Counted from the stretch's first letter, positions 47,019-60,300 are shown. The stretch is DNA of 64,000 nt from Sipunculus nudus (GCA_026874595.1 CM049314.1:77204300-77268299), one strand, 5' to 3'. Made by a program: numbers and translations. Notes: a model not told the origin generated them from the sequence alone.

Positions 47019-47329
47019 TTAATAATTTTTTCGGTAGTGCCTGTTATTACTTGATACAATTTGCTTTAAATACGTCACAAAAATTGAAACCCTGTTTGCT
47101 ATCCTTTCATTTATATAGGCCCTACTTTTGTTAACGAAGTCAGAGGACAAAGTAATGATCTATATTATTCAATGCAATTACGTGTTTTGTAATTCGAGAT
47201 TATTACTAACGCATGTTTGTTTCCTTTATGCCAGATCATATTTTTAATAAATATATATTTTTATTGAGTCCATCATATTTCTGATTGAATGAATTAGTCC
47301 TAATTATGTTTTAACCGTGTTTTTGGTAA

Positions 47330-47495
47330 TGAGGTAGCCCGGCGGCCGAAATGGTGGCCCGCAGCCCCAGTCGCAGCCGATATGAATGACTGGCTAGAGT
47401 CGGGGCCCAGCAGTGGCTCTGTTTGGGTAGTGGCCGAAATGGTTTTCCTCTTAGGCAGGCGGCCCATATCGTCGGCGGCCGAAATCAACCTAATT
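47330..47495. repeat. GC-rich patch with repeated GGCCGAAAT
   Basis: GGCCGAAAT occurs three times and GCGGCC/GGCGGCC several times in ~165 bp, in clear contrast to the AT-rich surroundings. A minus-strand frame covers it, but no family is recognised. Confidence 0.5.
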
Positions 47496-47589
47496 CATAT
47501 CAATGATATTAAAACAATCTTACTGATCTATTGTAATTTTATCTGGACATTTTACACGCATTAACAATTAATAACATATTAACATCGAA

Positions 47590-47920
47590 CTAGGAAAACA
47601 AGTCGAGGTGTACTCTACTACCAGTATTAATTTCCTTAAAACGGAGTTACCATTGAGGATTAATCCTGCTTAGATGGAGCTGAAAGAAAACTATGGCTAT
47701 ATCCTGTATCAGATTGCTCTCGTTTAAAACCAACCCATAAAAAGAACGTAGCACTGATATTCTGATCAATAAGAAGTGCAATACACAATTAATGCAAACG
47801 AAAATATACAAGGACGTCACAAAGGTGTATTGAGTTGAATTGGTTATTCCGTCAATCTCGTTGCATTTCTTTAATTCCCCCTGACTGGCGTTTGTTCTTC
47901 CATCAATATTACATTATCTT
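47590..47920. repeat. Dispersed repeat family 2, copy 2
   Basis: Matches 36985-37270 along most of its length. Its left end (AACAAGTCGAGGTGTAC) and its right end (CTGACTGGCGTTTGTT, CATCAATAT) also match 54885-55010, which lacks the middle. Confidence 0.75.
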
Positions 47921-48600
47921 CTTAACTTTCGTGTCAGAGAACGTCATCATGATGATAGTGTCTTTCATATTTGTTGATAAATTGTTAAAGAATATATTTT
48001 CCAATTTAATAAGTTTATCTTTCAACGTTCTCTGGCAAGTCAAGTAAAAAAATTAACAATAAATCTAAAGAACGTAAAGTATTATATTCTTAAAGAAGCC
48101 ATATTAACTCATAGAATCTAATTATTTGTTAAATACCTAGGGTCATTTACAGTGTAAGTAGTGATGCAATAATCTGGACGCATAATCATTTAAATGTTTC
48201 GCAAAGTAAAAGATGGAGATAAATAAAAACTGCATGTCCATATGCTATGAGTGTAATCGAAAGGCGAATGTATTATACGAGTATGCGTTAAGTACTTCCT
48301 TACAAGAACGGAAATATGTCAGCTTTTTAGATCTAGAAGTTTAACAAGATTTAGCTTGTATAAATCAAAAAGTTAACTTAGCTCGTCAATTGCTTGTAAT
48401 TTTTCTGCAATTCGCGTAGACATATTTTTCATACCTTCTTACACATAACTTTATGTATTTTCATGCATTACATCCATCTCATCTGTATACCGTCTGTGAG
48501 CAACAAGATTGTGTTAATGATTTCATTGCTTTGCATGTTCCCCTTTCAAACACCGTCTCCATATCAAAAGTATGATATCCCATCCATAATGTTACACTCA
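47921..48600. other. AT-rich non-coding DNA
   Basis: Nothing recognised. Confidence 0.45.
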
Positions 48601-48607
48601 AAACATA

Positions 48608-48752
48608 GTGTTGTCAAATCAACAACTTTAGGGTTGTCAAATGGGTGTACCTAAAACAACAACCCAGGTTGTCAAAATTTCAATTTGACAACTCTCTAGG
48701 GTTGTAAAAAGGGTTGTCAAATGTTTGCTATGACACCCTATGGGTTGTCATG
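48608..48752. repeat. Cluster of GGTTGTCAAA motifs
   Basis: GTTGTCAAA or close variants occur near 48610, 48632, 48667, 48712 and 48741, with a diverged copy near 48698 and an inverted TTTGACAAC near 48683. Spacing is irregular, so it is a motif cluster and not a regular tandem array. Confidence 0.7.
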
Positions 48753-48786
48753 GACCTGTCTGATTCATCCGTATTCACTCTTTTTT

Positions 48787-48801
48787 TCTCTCTCTCTCTC
48801 T

Positions 48802-48832
<31 letters not shown>
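48787..48832. repeat. (CT)n-(TA)n microsatellite
   Basis: CT run followed directly by a TA run. Confidence 0.95.
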
Positions 48833-48835
<3 letters not shown>

Positions 48836-50815
48836 CAATAATAATAACAACAAACATTTTAAAGTAGAATGTATATTTATTAAAACCAAGTGGTCGTGTA
48901 ATTTCTGATACGTGTATTTTTCTGCAACAGTTTTACGACTGATTATTCCTTACAATGTGGACAGGGTTCTGTCTGAGTGTGTTTCAGTGTTCATATTAAG
49001 AGTAAACGTGTAGCTTTATTATATCGTCATCCATCTCGGTTTCCTCTCTAGCAAGTAGTTTACCACTCCAAATTTGGGTTCACGGCTCTCCGCGTGACGA
49101 GCACATAGCTCTCTCTTCATTTTCTGTTTCTGTACATGAACAATAGACTTGCCATGGTCCCTCCTTCTACTCGGGGTTACAAATCTTAAACGAAAATGTT
49201 TTCTCCAGAGTTAGAGTGTCTGAAAATACAAAAGAAAATGTAAAATTCCATGAAAAACACATCTTATATGACAGAGTTGTGTGCAGGATTTTGTGAACAT
49301 TGAATCACAGCTTATATGACTGAATATGTCATCCTGATAATTTTAATTGTGGATGGTACATCGGAGGTGTACTTTATACAATATTCATATTGGAGGGTTA
49401 GTTCCTGAGATTAAGGAGTCCAACTCCCATTCATCTCCCAAAATGTGTGCCTTCAGTATTGCAAAATAAAAAACTTAAGCAAGCACAGTGCCATGTGAAA
49501 TGTTATCTGAAAATGTTCATCATACATGTATTTATAAATAGGACTCATTGTTATAGAGTCACTTACCATAAGTTCATTTGCAAACAATCCATCCACATGG
49601 CTCAACAGGGCCTGAGGTACGTCTGTGTACTAGTTCTCAAGCGTGGGGTAGCTGCAGGAGTAAAAGGATGTATTGACAACTTGTATAATCATGTTCACAC
49701 ACAAACACACACATATATATATATATAATATTACAAATTGGTTGTACTGTGTTTAGGTCTAGTAGAAAACCAAAGTCATTTATCAATCAGTGACTTGAAG
49801 TAAATCCATGTGTTGGGCACATAATTGCAATAATATTAGTACTATACCAAACATTTACAACATATGAAATAAGGTCTTCATTGAATTTAAATTTAGTTTA
49901 TTTGTTTATATACTTGTCATATCCATAAATGTTCTACATACATTATATATAAATTTATGTTTATACATATGTATATATTTATTTCACACAACGTGTTCAG
50001 CAAAATTAATTAATAGTTACCTGGCAGGATGGGCGATTCTCCAATGTCAGCTAGCTGTATTCTCCTTCTCCAGGCTCATTGGTCCAGGAATAGACTCTTC
50101 AAAATATTTGAAAAATACTTTTACTACACAGATGACCATGACCATTGGGAATGTAATTATTATATATGAAATTAAACCTTGCACATTATATTTATATGTG
50201 TGTGTGTGTGTACTGAACCTGCTGTATTATGTTACAGTCACACTGTAAAGACTCAGGAGAACACATTACACTAAATTTTGTTAGTTTCTTAATATTACAT
50301 TTAGCATACATTTAGCTTTACTAATAGGTGATTTTTCGGGTACTTGGTTACATTATAGTTACATACAGATATATCATAATACATAGACCCCCCTACTATA
50401 CAACATTCAACTTACCGAACATGACTGTCACTCAGAAGACATACACTATGTGGTTCATTGTTTGGCAATTTTGACACAGCTAAAGTATTAAAATTAGTGC
50501 GTGTTCTTAACAAATTACTCACTTTTCAGAAACAGCAATTTAAACAATTCACCTACTCACCGGCCGACTTGACTGGCTATCACTCGACAGTACTTTGTAT
50601 ACGATGCACTGCAATCGCTTGGTCAGGGACGACGACGATGATTGTTGTGAAGACTGCAAAACGATCCGTACTAACTTATACTTTTACATGCTGAATTAAT
50701 GTAACACCGATTCTGCTAGTATCAGTACCTTCCGGGCAAAAATGTTGCAAAGACACATGTTGTAAATGTTGTGTACACCATAGACTTGTATACATTAACA
50801 TGGAACGTTTACATA
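48833..50815. other. Non-coding DNA, no clear gene
   Basis: On the minus strand a stretch near 49025-49150 is open for ~40 basic codons, but without a start, splice sites or a recognised family. Plus-strand frames at 49447-49728 and 50458-50694 are also unassigned. CA/TA runs lie near 49695-49727. Confidence 0.35.
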
Positions 50816-51065
50816 GAGCGCAGCACTTTGTGTACGTGCACGCAACTGTGACCTAGTTCCGGCCCATGCAGACCGCGAGGTATCCCGTGTCCGGCCCGGC
50901 TCACGCGTGGTCAGCGTGCGCCCTTGTCCAAGCTGGCTGCCGCGCTGCCAGGGAGCTGCTCAAGGCCTGACACTTCGTAGGGTCAGCATGCACTCCCCTG
51001 GGCAGTTCAGTGCTGTGTTATGACAACCAAAGCCAAATCCATCCTACGACTCCCCGTTGGGGGGT
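50816..51065. promoter_or_regulatory. GC- and CpG-rich patch
   Basis: About 250 bp dense in GC and CpG (GTGTACGTGCACGC, GTGTCCGGCCCGGCTCACGC, GCTGCCGCGCTGCC) in AT-rich surroundings. It could be a CpG-type promoter or a GC-rich repeat edge; CCGGCCCGGCTC also resembles the GAGCCGGCCCGG stretch of the Gmr1-like LTRs. No gene is seen next to it. Confidence 0.3.
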
Positions 51066-51763
51066 CATAATTGGGTGATTCAACTCCCCTACGTTTTAAG
51101 TGTAGAAACTTAAAAGTTTAAGATATTATTTAGATTTCTGATACAAATCCTAATTGAAACGAGAGGGACAAATATGCATCCGTGATACGGGTTTGGCAAA
51201 ATTATGAATCACATCAGTCATATTATTCATTAAATTAATTTGTATTGAAACATCATTGATTCTTTTAATCAAGAGTATAGAAACGTTAACCTAGCATCTC
51301 CATGGGAACGGGAGGTTTATAAAGAATGATGAGTTTATTTCTATAACAATATTTGGATAGATTAATTTTGTATGTTTGCTTGAGTGCTTTTCCATCGATT
51401 TCTATTTTTCTTGTATTTAATATTGTGTTAGAGCAATATTTTCAGAAGCTCAAATTTGGGTAGAATAATATATATGCTTGGTCACATACTTTTTATCTTA
51501 ACCTTATTCTCAAGGTCCTGCACTCTGTAGGTTTGTAACATGTATGCTCAGTTACGAGCCTCGAGGGTAGGTGATCGCTCTGACCGCTCGACGGTAGTAT
51601 TTATCTACTTGATTACTTTTTGTTTTAAATTCGTCACATATTTAAATACCTAAATATCACAATGAGATTAAAGAAATCGATACCACAAACCACACTAATA
51701 CTTATTCGCTTGATTAAGTATCTAGTTAAAATTGATAATGACCTTACAGTATGTGCGCCGATA

Positions 51764-51765
<2 letters not shown>
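51066..51765. other. AT-rich non-coding DNA
   Basis: Nothing recognised. Confidence 0.45.

Positions 51766-51820
<55 letters not shown>
51766..51820. repeat. (TA)n microsatellite
   Basis: Pure TA run. The frame reading through it (51662-51919) is an artefact. Confidence 0.97.
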
Positions 51821-51829
<9 letters not shown>

Positions 51830-53039
51830 CAGACAGAAGTTTGGACGAAATCTATTAATCAAGCATTACATTTTATTTTATGTACTTGTTATGTAGTTCT
51901 TATACGTGCCCATGCTTAAATGCAGTTTTAAGTGCATTACTTATTATAACAGCAGAAAATCAAATCAAATGAACTGATTTTCACCCATAAATGTGTGTTG
52001 TAATTCAACAGTAAATACATAACAACAGGAAATTAGGCATTTAGTGAAATTTTCAGTTGTTTCTTGTAATGCCTGATTACGCAGTCAGCCTGTAACACGC
52101 ACACACACACACACACGCACACACATATATTACCTCAGCTGAAGAAAATACTATAAAGCGGCTAAAGGGTTTCTGAGCCCTGTTAGGGAGTCTTAACCAT
52201 ACAAGACTGTGAATACTAACATTGGCATGTTCTTTTTATATAGAAGCTTTATATTATGTAATATTCACGGTCTCGCCATGTGCAGTGTCAACTTGTATAA
52301 CCGTTCCAAGTACTTATTTTTTATTAAGGTAACATGTGAAGGAATAAACAAATATATTACCAAATGGCAATAAATCATCCAATTTTTGTATTATAATAGA
52401 ATATTAAATTATTACTTAGAAAACGGACGGAAATGTTATTGGAACAAAATTTCAACGTGTTTTCCAGCAGCATTGTTACCAATGCCTTCATTAAGTAAAC
52501 ATTTCCTTTCCAGGCCACAGGGAAACATCCACGTTCCCATTATCTTATCTTTGTGAAATATTCTCTGATTACAACTTTCATTAAATCATCGCACACCTGT
52601 CTTGTTGTAAGCCATATCCGGGGTTTATTCCTTTCAAGATATTATCTAGTATGAGATCAAATGATCATGTTAAAATAAAATAAAATTTCAAAATAAATAT
52701 ATAAGATGAAACGTCATTTGCATGATGATTTGTTGTGAATAACAAATATTTATCGTGCGTTATGGATTTTTTGGTGGGTTCGGAGTGTTCTTCTCTCATT
52801 TCAAATTACATTTCGGAAGAAATAGAATATAAATTGTTTGAAATATATAATGTTTCTGTAGCTTAGTAGATTTTATTCAGAAACTTCATGTTAACCCACG
52901 CCAAACTTTTGTTCAAGGGGTAATCATCATATGCTCAAATTGTTTTTGAGGAAAAAAAAGTAGTCTTCGAAACACCGCATGTGGAACAACGTAGTATGCT
53001 GAAATAAAACAAAACTCATTAGTGTCCAGATCATGCTGC
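51821..53039. other. AT-rich non-coding DNA
   Basis: A CA run lies near 52098-52124. Nothing else is recognised. Confidence 0.45.
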
Positions 53040-53340
53040 AATTTATTCATTCAAATAGTTTTTTTTCCAGTTATCTTTAGACAGTTATCGCAAGAATTTC
53101 GAAACATTTTTATTGACTTTAGCCCTTGTTTTCTCTTTCAGATAAGATATTTAAAATCAAAGACGGGGAACGAACAACATATAGATCTTTTCTGCTTTTT
53201 GAGAGATCGCCTTGAAAGTCCAAAGAACAGTCTTAATGTTGTCTGCCACAAGATGTGTTTAACATAAGATTTTGCTGAAGACAAGAGATAATGCGATTCA
53301 GGAGACCTTTAAGGTAGAATTAATGCCTGATATATAATGC
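53040..53340. repeat. Dispersed repeat family 3, copy 1
   Basis: Matches 62465-62745: TTTCTCTTT..CAGATA, AAATCAAAGAC or AAATTCAAAGAC, GAGAGATC(G/A)CCT, GAAGACAAGA or GGAGACAAGA, ATAATGCGATTC or TTATGCTATCATGG, and TGATATATAA at the end. The right part also matches 55885-55995. Confidence 0.7.
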
Positions 53341-54884
53341 TTCGAATGTATTTTGTGCTTTATGTCTCAGTAAACATTGAAAATTGAATGCCAGTTTTTC
53401 TACCCAGAACGGTTTGTTTAATAGCTGTGTTACATTGTATAATTATCGATTTGACCACGTGAAACACACTTGACTTATATTCAAGTTTTTGTAACATTTG
53501 GGTTGAGGATATCATATATACAAACATACAAAAATCATATAGAATGTAAGTGAACAGCTGACTTTAGGGATAAGAAGTGCCTCTTTTAACAGGGTTTCAT
53601 TTTAACTTTATTATTAGTGATTATATTTTGTTTGCTGATATGTTCATGTTCTTAGAGCTGAAATAGTATCTGTTATATGGTATATGATAAAGATAACACT
53701 GACATTAAAAAAAATAATAATAAAGGTTTCAAATGAATACATGTTAGTTTTATTTTAAGTTTTAACAGATTTGACTGAGCAATAAATATTATATCATAAA
53801 AAGGCAGAGTTTTATTAAAAATATTAAGAAGGAGGGAGAACCTTTTCACAGATAAACAATGTTTTATATATACTAAAATCAATCCATGTAAACTCCCTAA
53901 TTTAATAAAGTGAAGCATATTTACAGATTAAAGAGTATGAATAGTTCAAGATCAAACCCTGTTTTTTTTTTAAATTTAAGGAAAATTTAATACACTGAAT
54001 AACTTCATATAATTATTGTCCCGCAATAAATTGTTAAGAAAATCAATGCGGTTACAAAATATTATATCTGACAGGCTCACAACAAAAGCGCGTGAACGTT
54101 GATCCTTAAAAAAATATACCTGCGACCCTATTTTCCGACAGCGGGATATAACGTCAACGTAAAGGCTGGCCATTTTGATTAAGTTTTACTAAATGGGGCG
54201 TCTACTGGACAATCAGAGGCTCTGAGGCTCGGTGTCTTCTTGACTCTACTCGAGCGCATTGGTTAATCCTTCTCAGAGCTCCCCAATTTCAGTGTAACCC
54301 TTTAAACTGGAACTGGTTTCATATTTCCCTGACGGTATTTTAAGTTTGACTCAACAGTAGCATAACACCATTTCGTTTGCATCCTCGCTAATATAATAGG
54401 TAAAAATATGTTTTTAGATAATCTTAATTATGATCATTATGAGACAAGTATCAATAATGTGATTTCCTGTCATGAGGTGATGGGAAAATATAGAAAAAAA
54501 ATTGTAATTTCAAATCGCTATACCTGGCCTGTCTGACCCTCGCCCTAACCGTCTATATTACTTGAATAAAAGGGCGCAATAAACTGACTAATATTTGATA
54601 ATTTGCTATTTAATCTAACTCAAACAAGATTTTAAAATGAACACATACTGAGTTAAATTCATATTAAAGAAATACTAGTAATTTTGATTATATTGTGTAA
54701 ATTATGAGATTGGTCATATAAATGACCTCAGTGTTAATTGTCGCACAATGTTTCAGTTTAAATAAGAATTATGTGATCATCATATCTCTTTCCCTGTGCG
54801 CTTTAAATATTATAGATTCAAATAAGTGCTATTCCCACCTTTCCGTTTGTTCTGAAACCTCTACTCTCATTGACAATCATAACC
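53341..54884. other. AT-rich non-coding DNA
   Basis: Nothing recognised. The frames at 53673-54173 (minus) and 54722-54937 (plus) match no family. Confidence 0.45.
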
Positions 54885-55010
54885 ACGGAAGGCTACGAAA
54901 ACAAGTCGAGGTGTACACTACTGCGGTTCAGTATTAAGTATCTAAAAAAAGTTAGCTTTGCCTGAACTGGAGTTTGTTGCTTTTCCTTTCATCAATATGA
55001 CACTTTTCTT
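54885..55010. repeat. Dispersed repeat family 2, copy 3 (internally deleted)
   Basis: GAAAACAAGTCGAGGTGTAC and TGAACTGGAGTTTGTTGC..CATCAATATGAC match the two ends of the copy at 47590-47920. The ~200-bp middle is missing. Confidence 0.65.
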
Positions 55011-55884
55011 TTTATTTTGTTCTCCTTATTCTTCTAGTATTTCATCAGAAAACTATCAGAAAGTTAATAATTCCTTTTATATTCATAAATGAACGTAACG
55101 CTTCAAGCTTAATCAAACAATTTCTATTTTTGAAATACCATTCGTAAATTTACGTAATCCTAAGACAGATTATCATGTTTATTTCAAATAGAACTTAAAT
55201 TAATTAAGTACGATAAAAAGCCTTTTGTTAAATGATATTTGATCCATAAACATATTTTTTTAGCTTTGTTAGGAATTCAATTGTTTCTTCGGCTTGGGAA
55301 TTTTGTTTTAATTTAAAACGACGTAAACAGCAATTAGTTTAAGTGTGCATTGTCTCTGCGGTTGTATCGATTAATTTAGGAATATCATGCTGTAGGAAAA
55401 CGTCTGTAAAAACGGTATATTTGTCATATATTTTTTAAAGTATTGAATACATATTATGAAACAATTTGCTTCTTAGACCTGCATTGGGAAAGGCGCGGCA
55501 TGCTGAAATATATTTATTTGTCATATGTCCTTTTATCAAACAATTGAAATCCTTTCAAGAAAATACGTACATGTCCAGACACTGCACCTTAAAAGGCATT
55601 TTATGTTGAAATAAAAATGATTTCCCGAAAAGTTATTATAATTTTTCCATATTTTCCCGTTACGTTTGGCATGAATTACTGATAATTAGCCATCTGCTCC
55701 ATCATGGAATTTCTCTTTCTCCGTTTCTTTTATTAACACTTTAAAACTTTGAAAGCCTCGCAATGAGAGAAGCCATTGGATTATATATAAGATAATATAT
55801 TTAACAATATTAGACATTAAGTAAATTACAAACAGATTGGTTTTGCTTTGTGAAGGATAATGCTGAAATGTGTTAGGACAGGTA
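55011..55884. other. AT-rich non-coding DNA
   Basis: Nothing recognised. The left part of repeat family 3 may extend into 55700-55884 but is too diverged to call. Confidence 0.4.
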
Positions 55885-55995
55885 AAATTTCATCTGTGAC
55901 AAAATGCGGGTAATATAAGGTTTCTCTGGGGAAAAAAGAGAATATGCTATCAAGGAACTCTTTTTTGAATAATTAATGTTTGGCATGTGATGCTT
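55885..55995. repeat. Dispersed repeat family 3, copy 2 (partial)
   Basis: CATCTGTGACAAAATG, TAATATAAGGTTTCTCTGGGG, GAATATGCTATCAAGGA and TTAATGTTTGGCATGTGATGCT follow the same order as the copies at 53.2 and 62.65 kb. Confidence 0.65.
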
Positions 55996-56195
55996 CCCGT
56001 AAAAACAATCTATCAAGTGTAAAACACATAATGCCAATACACCTCGACATTTAATTAAAACACGTAATGATTACGCACTTTATATAACTACATTAATGGT
56101 TTTGCCAGATAATGTTTTATGATAGGCAAGTATCCATAATTCACAATGTTTATTTTTTTCTAGAAACACATTTACTCTAATAAATAACTTCAGAA

Positions 56196-57350
56196 AATAT
56201 TATTGTCCCCCAGTCCGCGAATGCAGGGGACATTATTTTGGGTTTGTCTGTCTGTCTTTCCGTCTGTCAGTCCGTCAGGTTTCGTTTCCGTGCGATAACT
56301 TTCCTAAATATTATCCGATTTCATCAAAATATGGGTCAGTGATTGCTCTCATGCATACATTGGTAGGGATTTGTTTTGGAGTGTCTGGCTTCTGTCTGTC
56401 TGTCACTTTGTCTGTCCGTCTGTCTGGTTTTCATTTCCATGCGATAACTTGCCTAAATATTAATCGATTTCATTCCGATTTTGGTCAGTGATTGCTCTCA
56501 TGCATACCTTGGTTGGGATAAGTTTTGGATTGTCTGGCTTTTCTCTGTCTGTCTGTCACTTTGTCTGTCCGCTTGTCTGGTTTTCATTTCCCTGCTATAA
56601 TTTTCCTAAATATTATCCGATGTCATTCAAATTTTGGTCAGTGATTGCTCTCATGCATACCCTGGTTGGGATTTGTTTTGGAGTGTCCGGCTTCTGTTTG
56701 TCTGTCTGTCTGTCACTCTGTCTGTCCGTCCTTTATCAAGCATGAAAAACAACAAGATCCCAAAGCGGGGGACATTATTTCCACGAATTTGCTTGTTTTA
56801 GTTATAGCCCTGGATATATATACATGTCTGCTGTTGAAATATATCTAATCAGATTTTGACAATTTTTCTAACGTATTAACCCTGAATTGTATTAATAATC
56901 AAATTCCATAAATTAAGAAAATATCAGGAAAACTTATTCTCTGTTCAATGACTAATCAAGCAACATCCTATAATCAATTCTGGTTCAAGTATGCATTGAA
57001 ACAGTGAGCTGCTCTGGTGCCTATGTCATGAATTGTGAACAAAGAAGTAAGAATTTGGGCAGGGGGGCACAAATGTCAATGATGCCAAAATAATTAAAAT
57101 AAAAAAAAATACCTTGGTTGGGATTAGTTTTGGAGTGTCTGGCTTCTGTATGTCTGTCTATCACTTTGTCTGTCCATCCGTCAAGTTTTCATTTCCGTGC
57201 CATTACTTTCCTAAATATTATCTGATTTCATTCAAATTTTGGTCAGTGATTGCTCTCATGCATAGCTCGGTTGGGATTGGTTTGGAATGTATTGCTTTTC
57301 TCTGTCTGTCTGTCACTTTGTCTGTCCGTCTGTCTGGTTTTCATTTCCCA
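56196..57350. repeat. CTGT-rich tandem repeat, ~150-bp period, interrupted
   Basis: Units contain CAGTGATTGCTCTCATGCAT, TTGGTTGGGATTTGTTTTGG, a (CTGT)-rich run, then TTTCATTTCC..GATAACTTTCC and AAATATTATCCGATTTCATTC. Unit starts (CAGTGATTGC) are at 56337, 56486, 56639 and 57244. The first block starts near GGGGACATTATTTTGGG and ends near GGGGGACATTATTTCCACG; about 350 bp of other DNA (56760-57110) then separates it from the last unit. All frames inside it are by-products of the repeat. Confidence 0.88.
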
Positions 57351-60300
57351 AAGATACAAAGATACGCTAGCGGTTGTGTCCACTACTTTCGGCAGCAAAT
57401 TTTATTCATTATTTTTACCCAAAGACGGCACATTGCGAACGAGGATTGGATAATAAATATCCATTTTATGCACCACAGGATGTCATCTAGCATGACACGT
57501 ATACAATTAAGATATTTTCCAAACAGGTTACTAAAAGAAATACAGGTAAAACAACGCGAGATAAACGTGCACGCGTGAATTCTTTTCACGGCTTAAATAT
57601 TATAAATATTACCGTCGGGCGGGCAATAACACTTTACAGACATTTGCCGGGCGGCACGAAAACCTGCCGGGCGCGCCCGCCCAGCGCCTTCCGGCAGCAA
57701 ACCCCTGCTTTCTTGTAAACTACAGTGGTCTATAATGTTAGAATCTAAACTTGTATTAAAGTTTTCATGTTTCCAGTTGTATAAAATTGGAGGCCCTGCT
57801 AAAATTGTCAGAATAACTGGCATGGTTTTCGTATTTGTATACTCTTAATTAGCGTCGTTAGGCCAAGACCAATTAACAGATATAAGCCTATTCCAGTCGG
57901 TAAGCTCTTTCCTACGAAGGTAGGCGCTTCATTGGTTACACATCTATCAATCTCGGGAGGGCGTGTTGGAGTCACTACACACTGCCGCTTAGTACACAGC
58001 CTCCTCGGACCTGTGTTGTTTTGATGATTAGTTTATCAATGTTATGTTGATAATTCGCAATGTAACCGGTTCCAAATTTTTCACAAGTTGAAAAGTGAAT
58101 GAACTTTTAGTACCCCAATTTCCACAAAACTGATTAGGGTTTACAAACGACATTTTACCTCAAATGTTCTCTTATTCATGAACAGCTGGTAATAGAGCGT
58201 TTACTTATAAACAAACTAATTTAATTTTCACGACGGCTGCTACACATTAATATTTACTTAAATAAACGTGGTGAGATATAATATTAAGTAAGAAACCTGA
58301 ATTACAAACACAAGATGATTAATAACATTATCGATACTAACGGTGGAAGTAAGCATGTACAGTATGACTGATTGCATTTTAAAAAATAAACCTCATTCTT
58401 AAAATATAACTTACAATAAATGAACTTTATTTCCCTCTGTATAAAAGATTCATAGTATTTTTGCACCTAGGGTGAAATTTATTTTATCTAATCAGCCTAA
58501 GTCATGTTATTTGACCTTAGGTCGCATTTTATCCATACACAGGTAACCAAAACCACCGATGCAGAGACTTCCGATAACCAACGAAACTAAATGATTTCTT
58601 ATTAATTCCTGACTGATTTAGCCAAAGGATAAATTCTTATGATATAACTCGCTGTTATGCACGTGAAATATACGAGGTCCGAATGGTAATCAAACATTTT
58701 TGTTAAATGATTATCTTATTGTGTATTCAATTTATATTGACCTATACGTTTTCACACTTATACCAAACCTTTGCACATCACATGCAATCATAAGATATTA
58801 ATTGATCCATGTTATTTTAGGAAATCCAGAGGAAATAACTTATAAGAATTTTCCTGTAAATAATAAAAGAAACAACTATTCTCATTGCATTCCGAGATTA
58901 AGCATCGGATGAACTATCAAAACATGTCCCTTTGGAATAGAGTGCGTATATTTATTATGTATTACTAATATCCACATTGGATTGTTTTTTTATCATTTGA
59001 GACTATCGTACCTGGAATGCTATGTCTGACAATAATAGAACTGGGCCTTAGTGACATAAAATAATTGAAATCCGTGCTTTATCATAAATAGTTAGTGGTT
59101 AATTTGCAGTTTATTTTACAGGAGAGAAATCACTAGCATCAGCCTTTAACTTTTGGACATTTGTACCACGCAGCCTTTAACAAGTGCTTCATCTCATTAG
59201 TGAATGCGTTTTTCAACATATTCACCTAGATTCTCTTTGTCTCTATCTATCTGTACATCTATCTAAGAAAGATATCCGGTTCTGTACATGGCAAGTAGAC
59301 CACTGTGTTACCAGTTCCACGTTTCTTAAATTAGGGCCTTAAATGTAGTTAACTACTCGTATATGGAAGATACATTTAATTTTAATTAAAACTTATTCAG
59401 AGAAATTGTTTCTTTAATTTTTCGGTCAATTGTTATCAAACGGAAACTAGGGGGCTATACCACGTACCTATTTTGACGAGTAGAGATTAAAAGTCTGTCA
59501 CAATGTATGGGGAACACACTTGGAATACTGAAATCCTAAATCAAGGCCAGGTAAGTGTAATTTGGTAGTCGGGACAGGTCTGACACACCACCTGATTAAC
59601 AGTATACAATGCAATCAATTTCGTTTTGGAATATTGAGAGTCGATTGGTTAGCATTTTTAAACGTTTCTGGTATTGTCGCTTGGAATAGGTCACACTCAA
59701 GTCTTTAATGTAATTAAAACCCGTATTGCGCAGGCAAGAACGTTGATACAAAAAGAGAGAATAGGTTAGGTTGGTTATAAACTTCTTAAATTTCACATCC
59801 AGTGCTCGAACATATATTAACGATGTGCTGTACCTAAAAGCATTTAACGCATTAAAAAGAACGAGGAAGAAAATTTGATTGCAGTAAGATGTAAAGTAGC
59901 TGAGAGACGTTTTAACCATCAAAGGACCAAGTGGCTTCATGTATGATCCCAGCTATGTACTTATATATGCCGTTGAAAAAGAATTATTCCCAAACAATTT
60001 CTTAAACTGGCAATTTGTCAATTTAGACCTTTAACTTTTCATCATTTCTTAGCAGAGATTTGGCTATTGGTATCGAAAATATTATGAGTGTTATATGGGC
60101 CATTTATGACCCCAGAGGGACATATCTTTCATATTGTAACTGTATTTTATATTTAATTGTAATGTTCCATTTATTATCCACACATTGCATTTTTATCCAC
60201 AACACAGTGGCTAAGACACTTCGACCAAGCAAAGAACACTGCTTCAGGAGTTTTTAACCAAGGTATTCCATTAGCATTATAAACTCTTAATTTCATGGTA

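Noticed and set aside
56488-57578. Several overlapping hydrophobic frames with Ser-Val-Cys repeats
   Set aside because: They are read-throughs of the CTGT-rich ~150-bp tandem repeat; overlapping frames on both strands are equally long.
59596-59940. A 114-residue minus-strand frame, and the 105-residue frame at 61908-62225
   Set aside because: No recognised family, low-complexity T/A-driven composition and no supporting context; length is within chance for this AT content when few stops fall in one frame.
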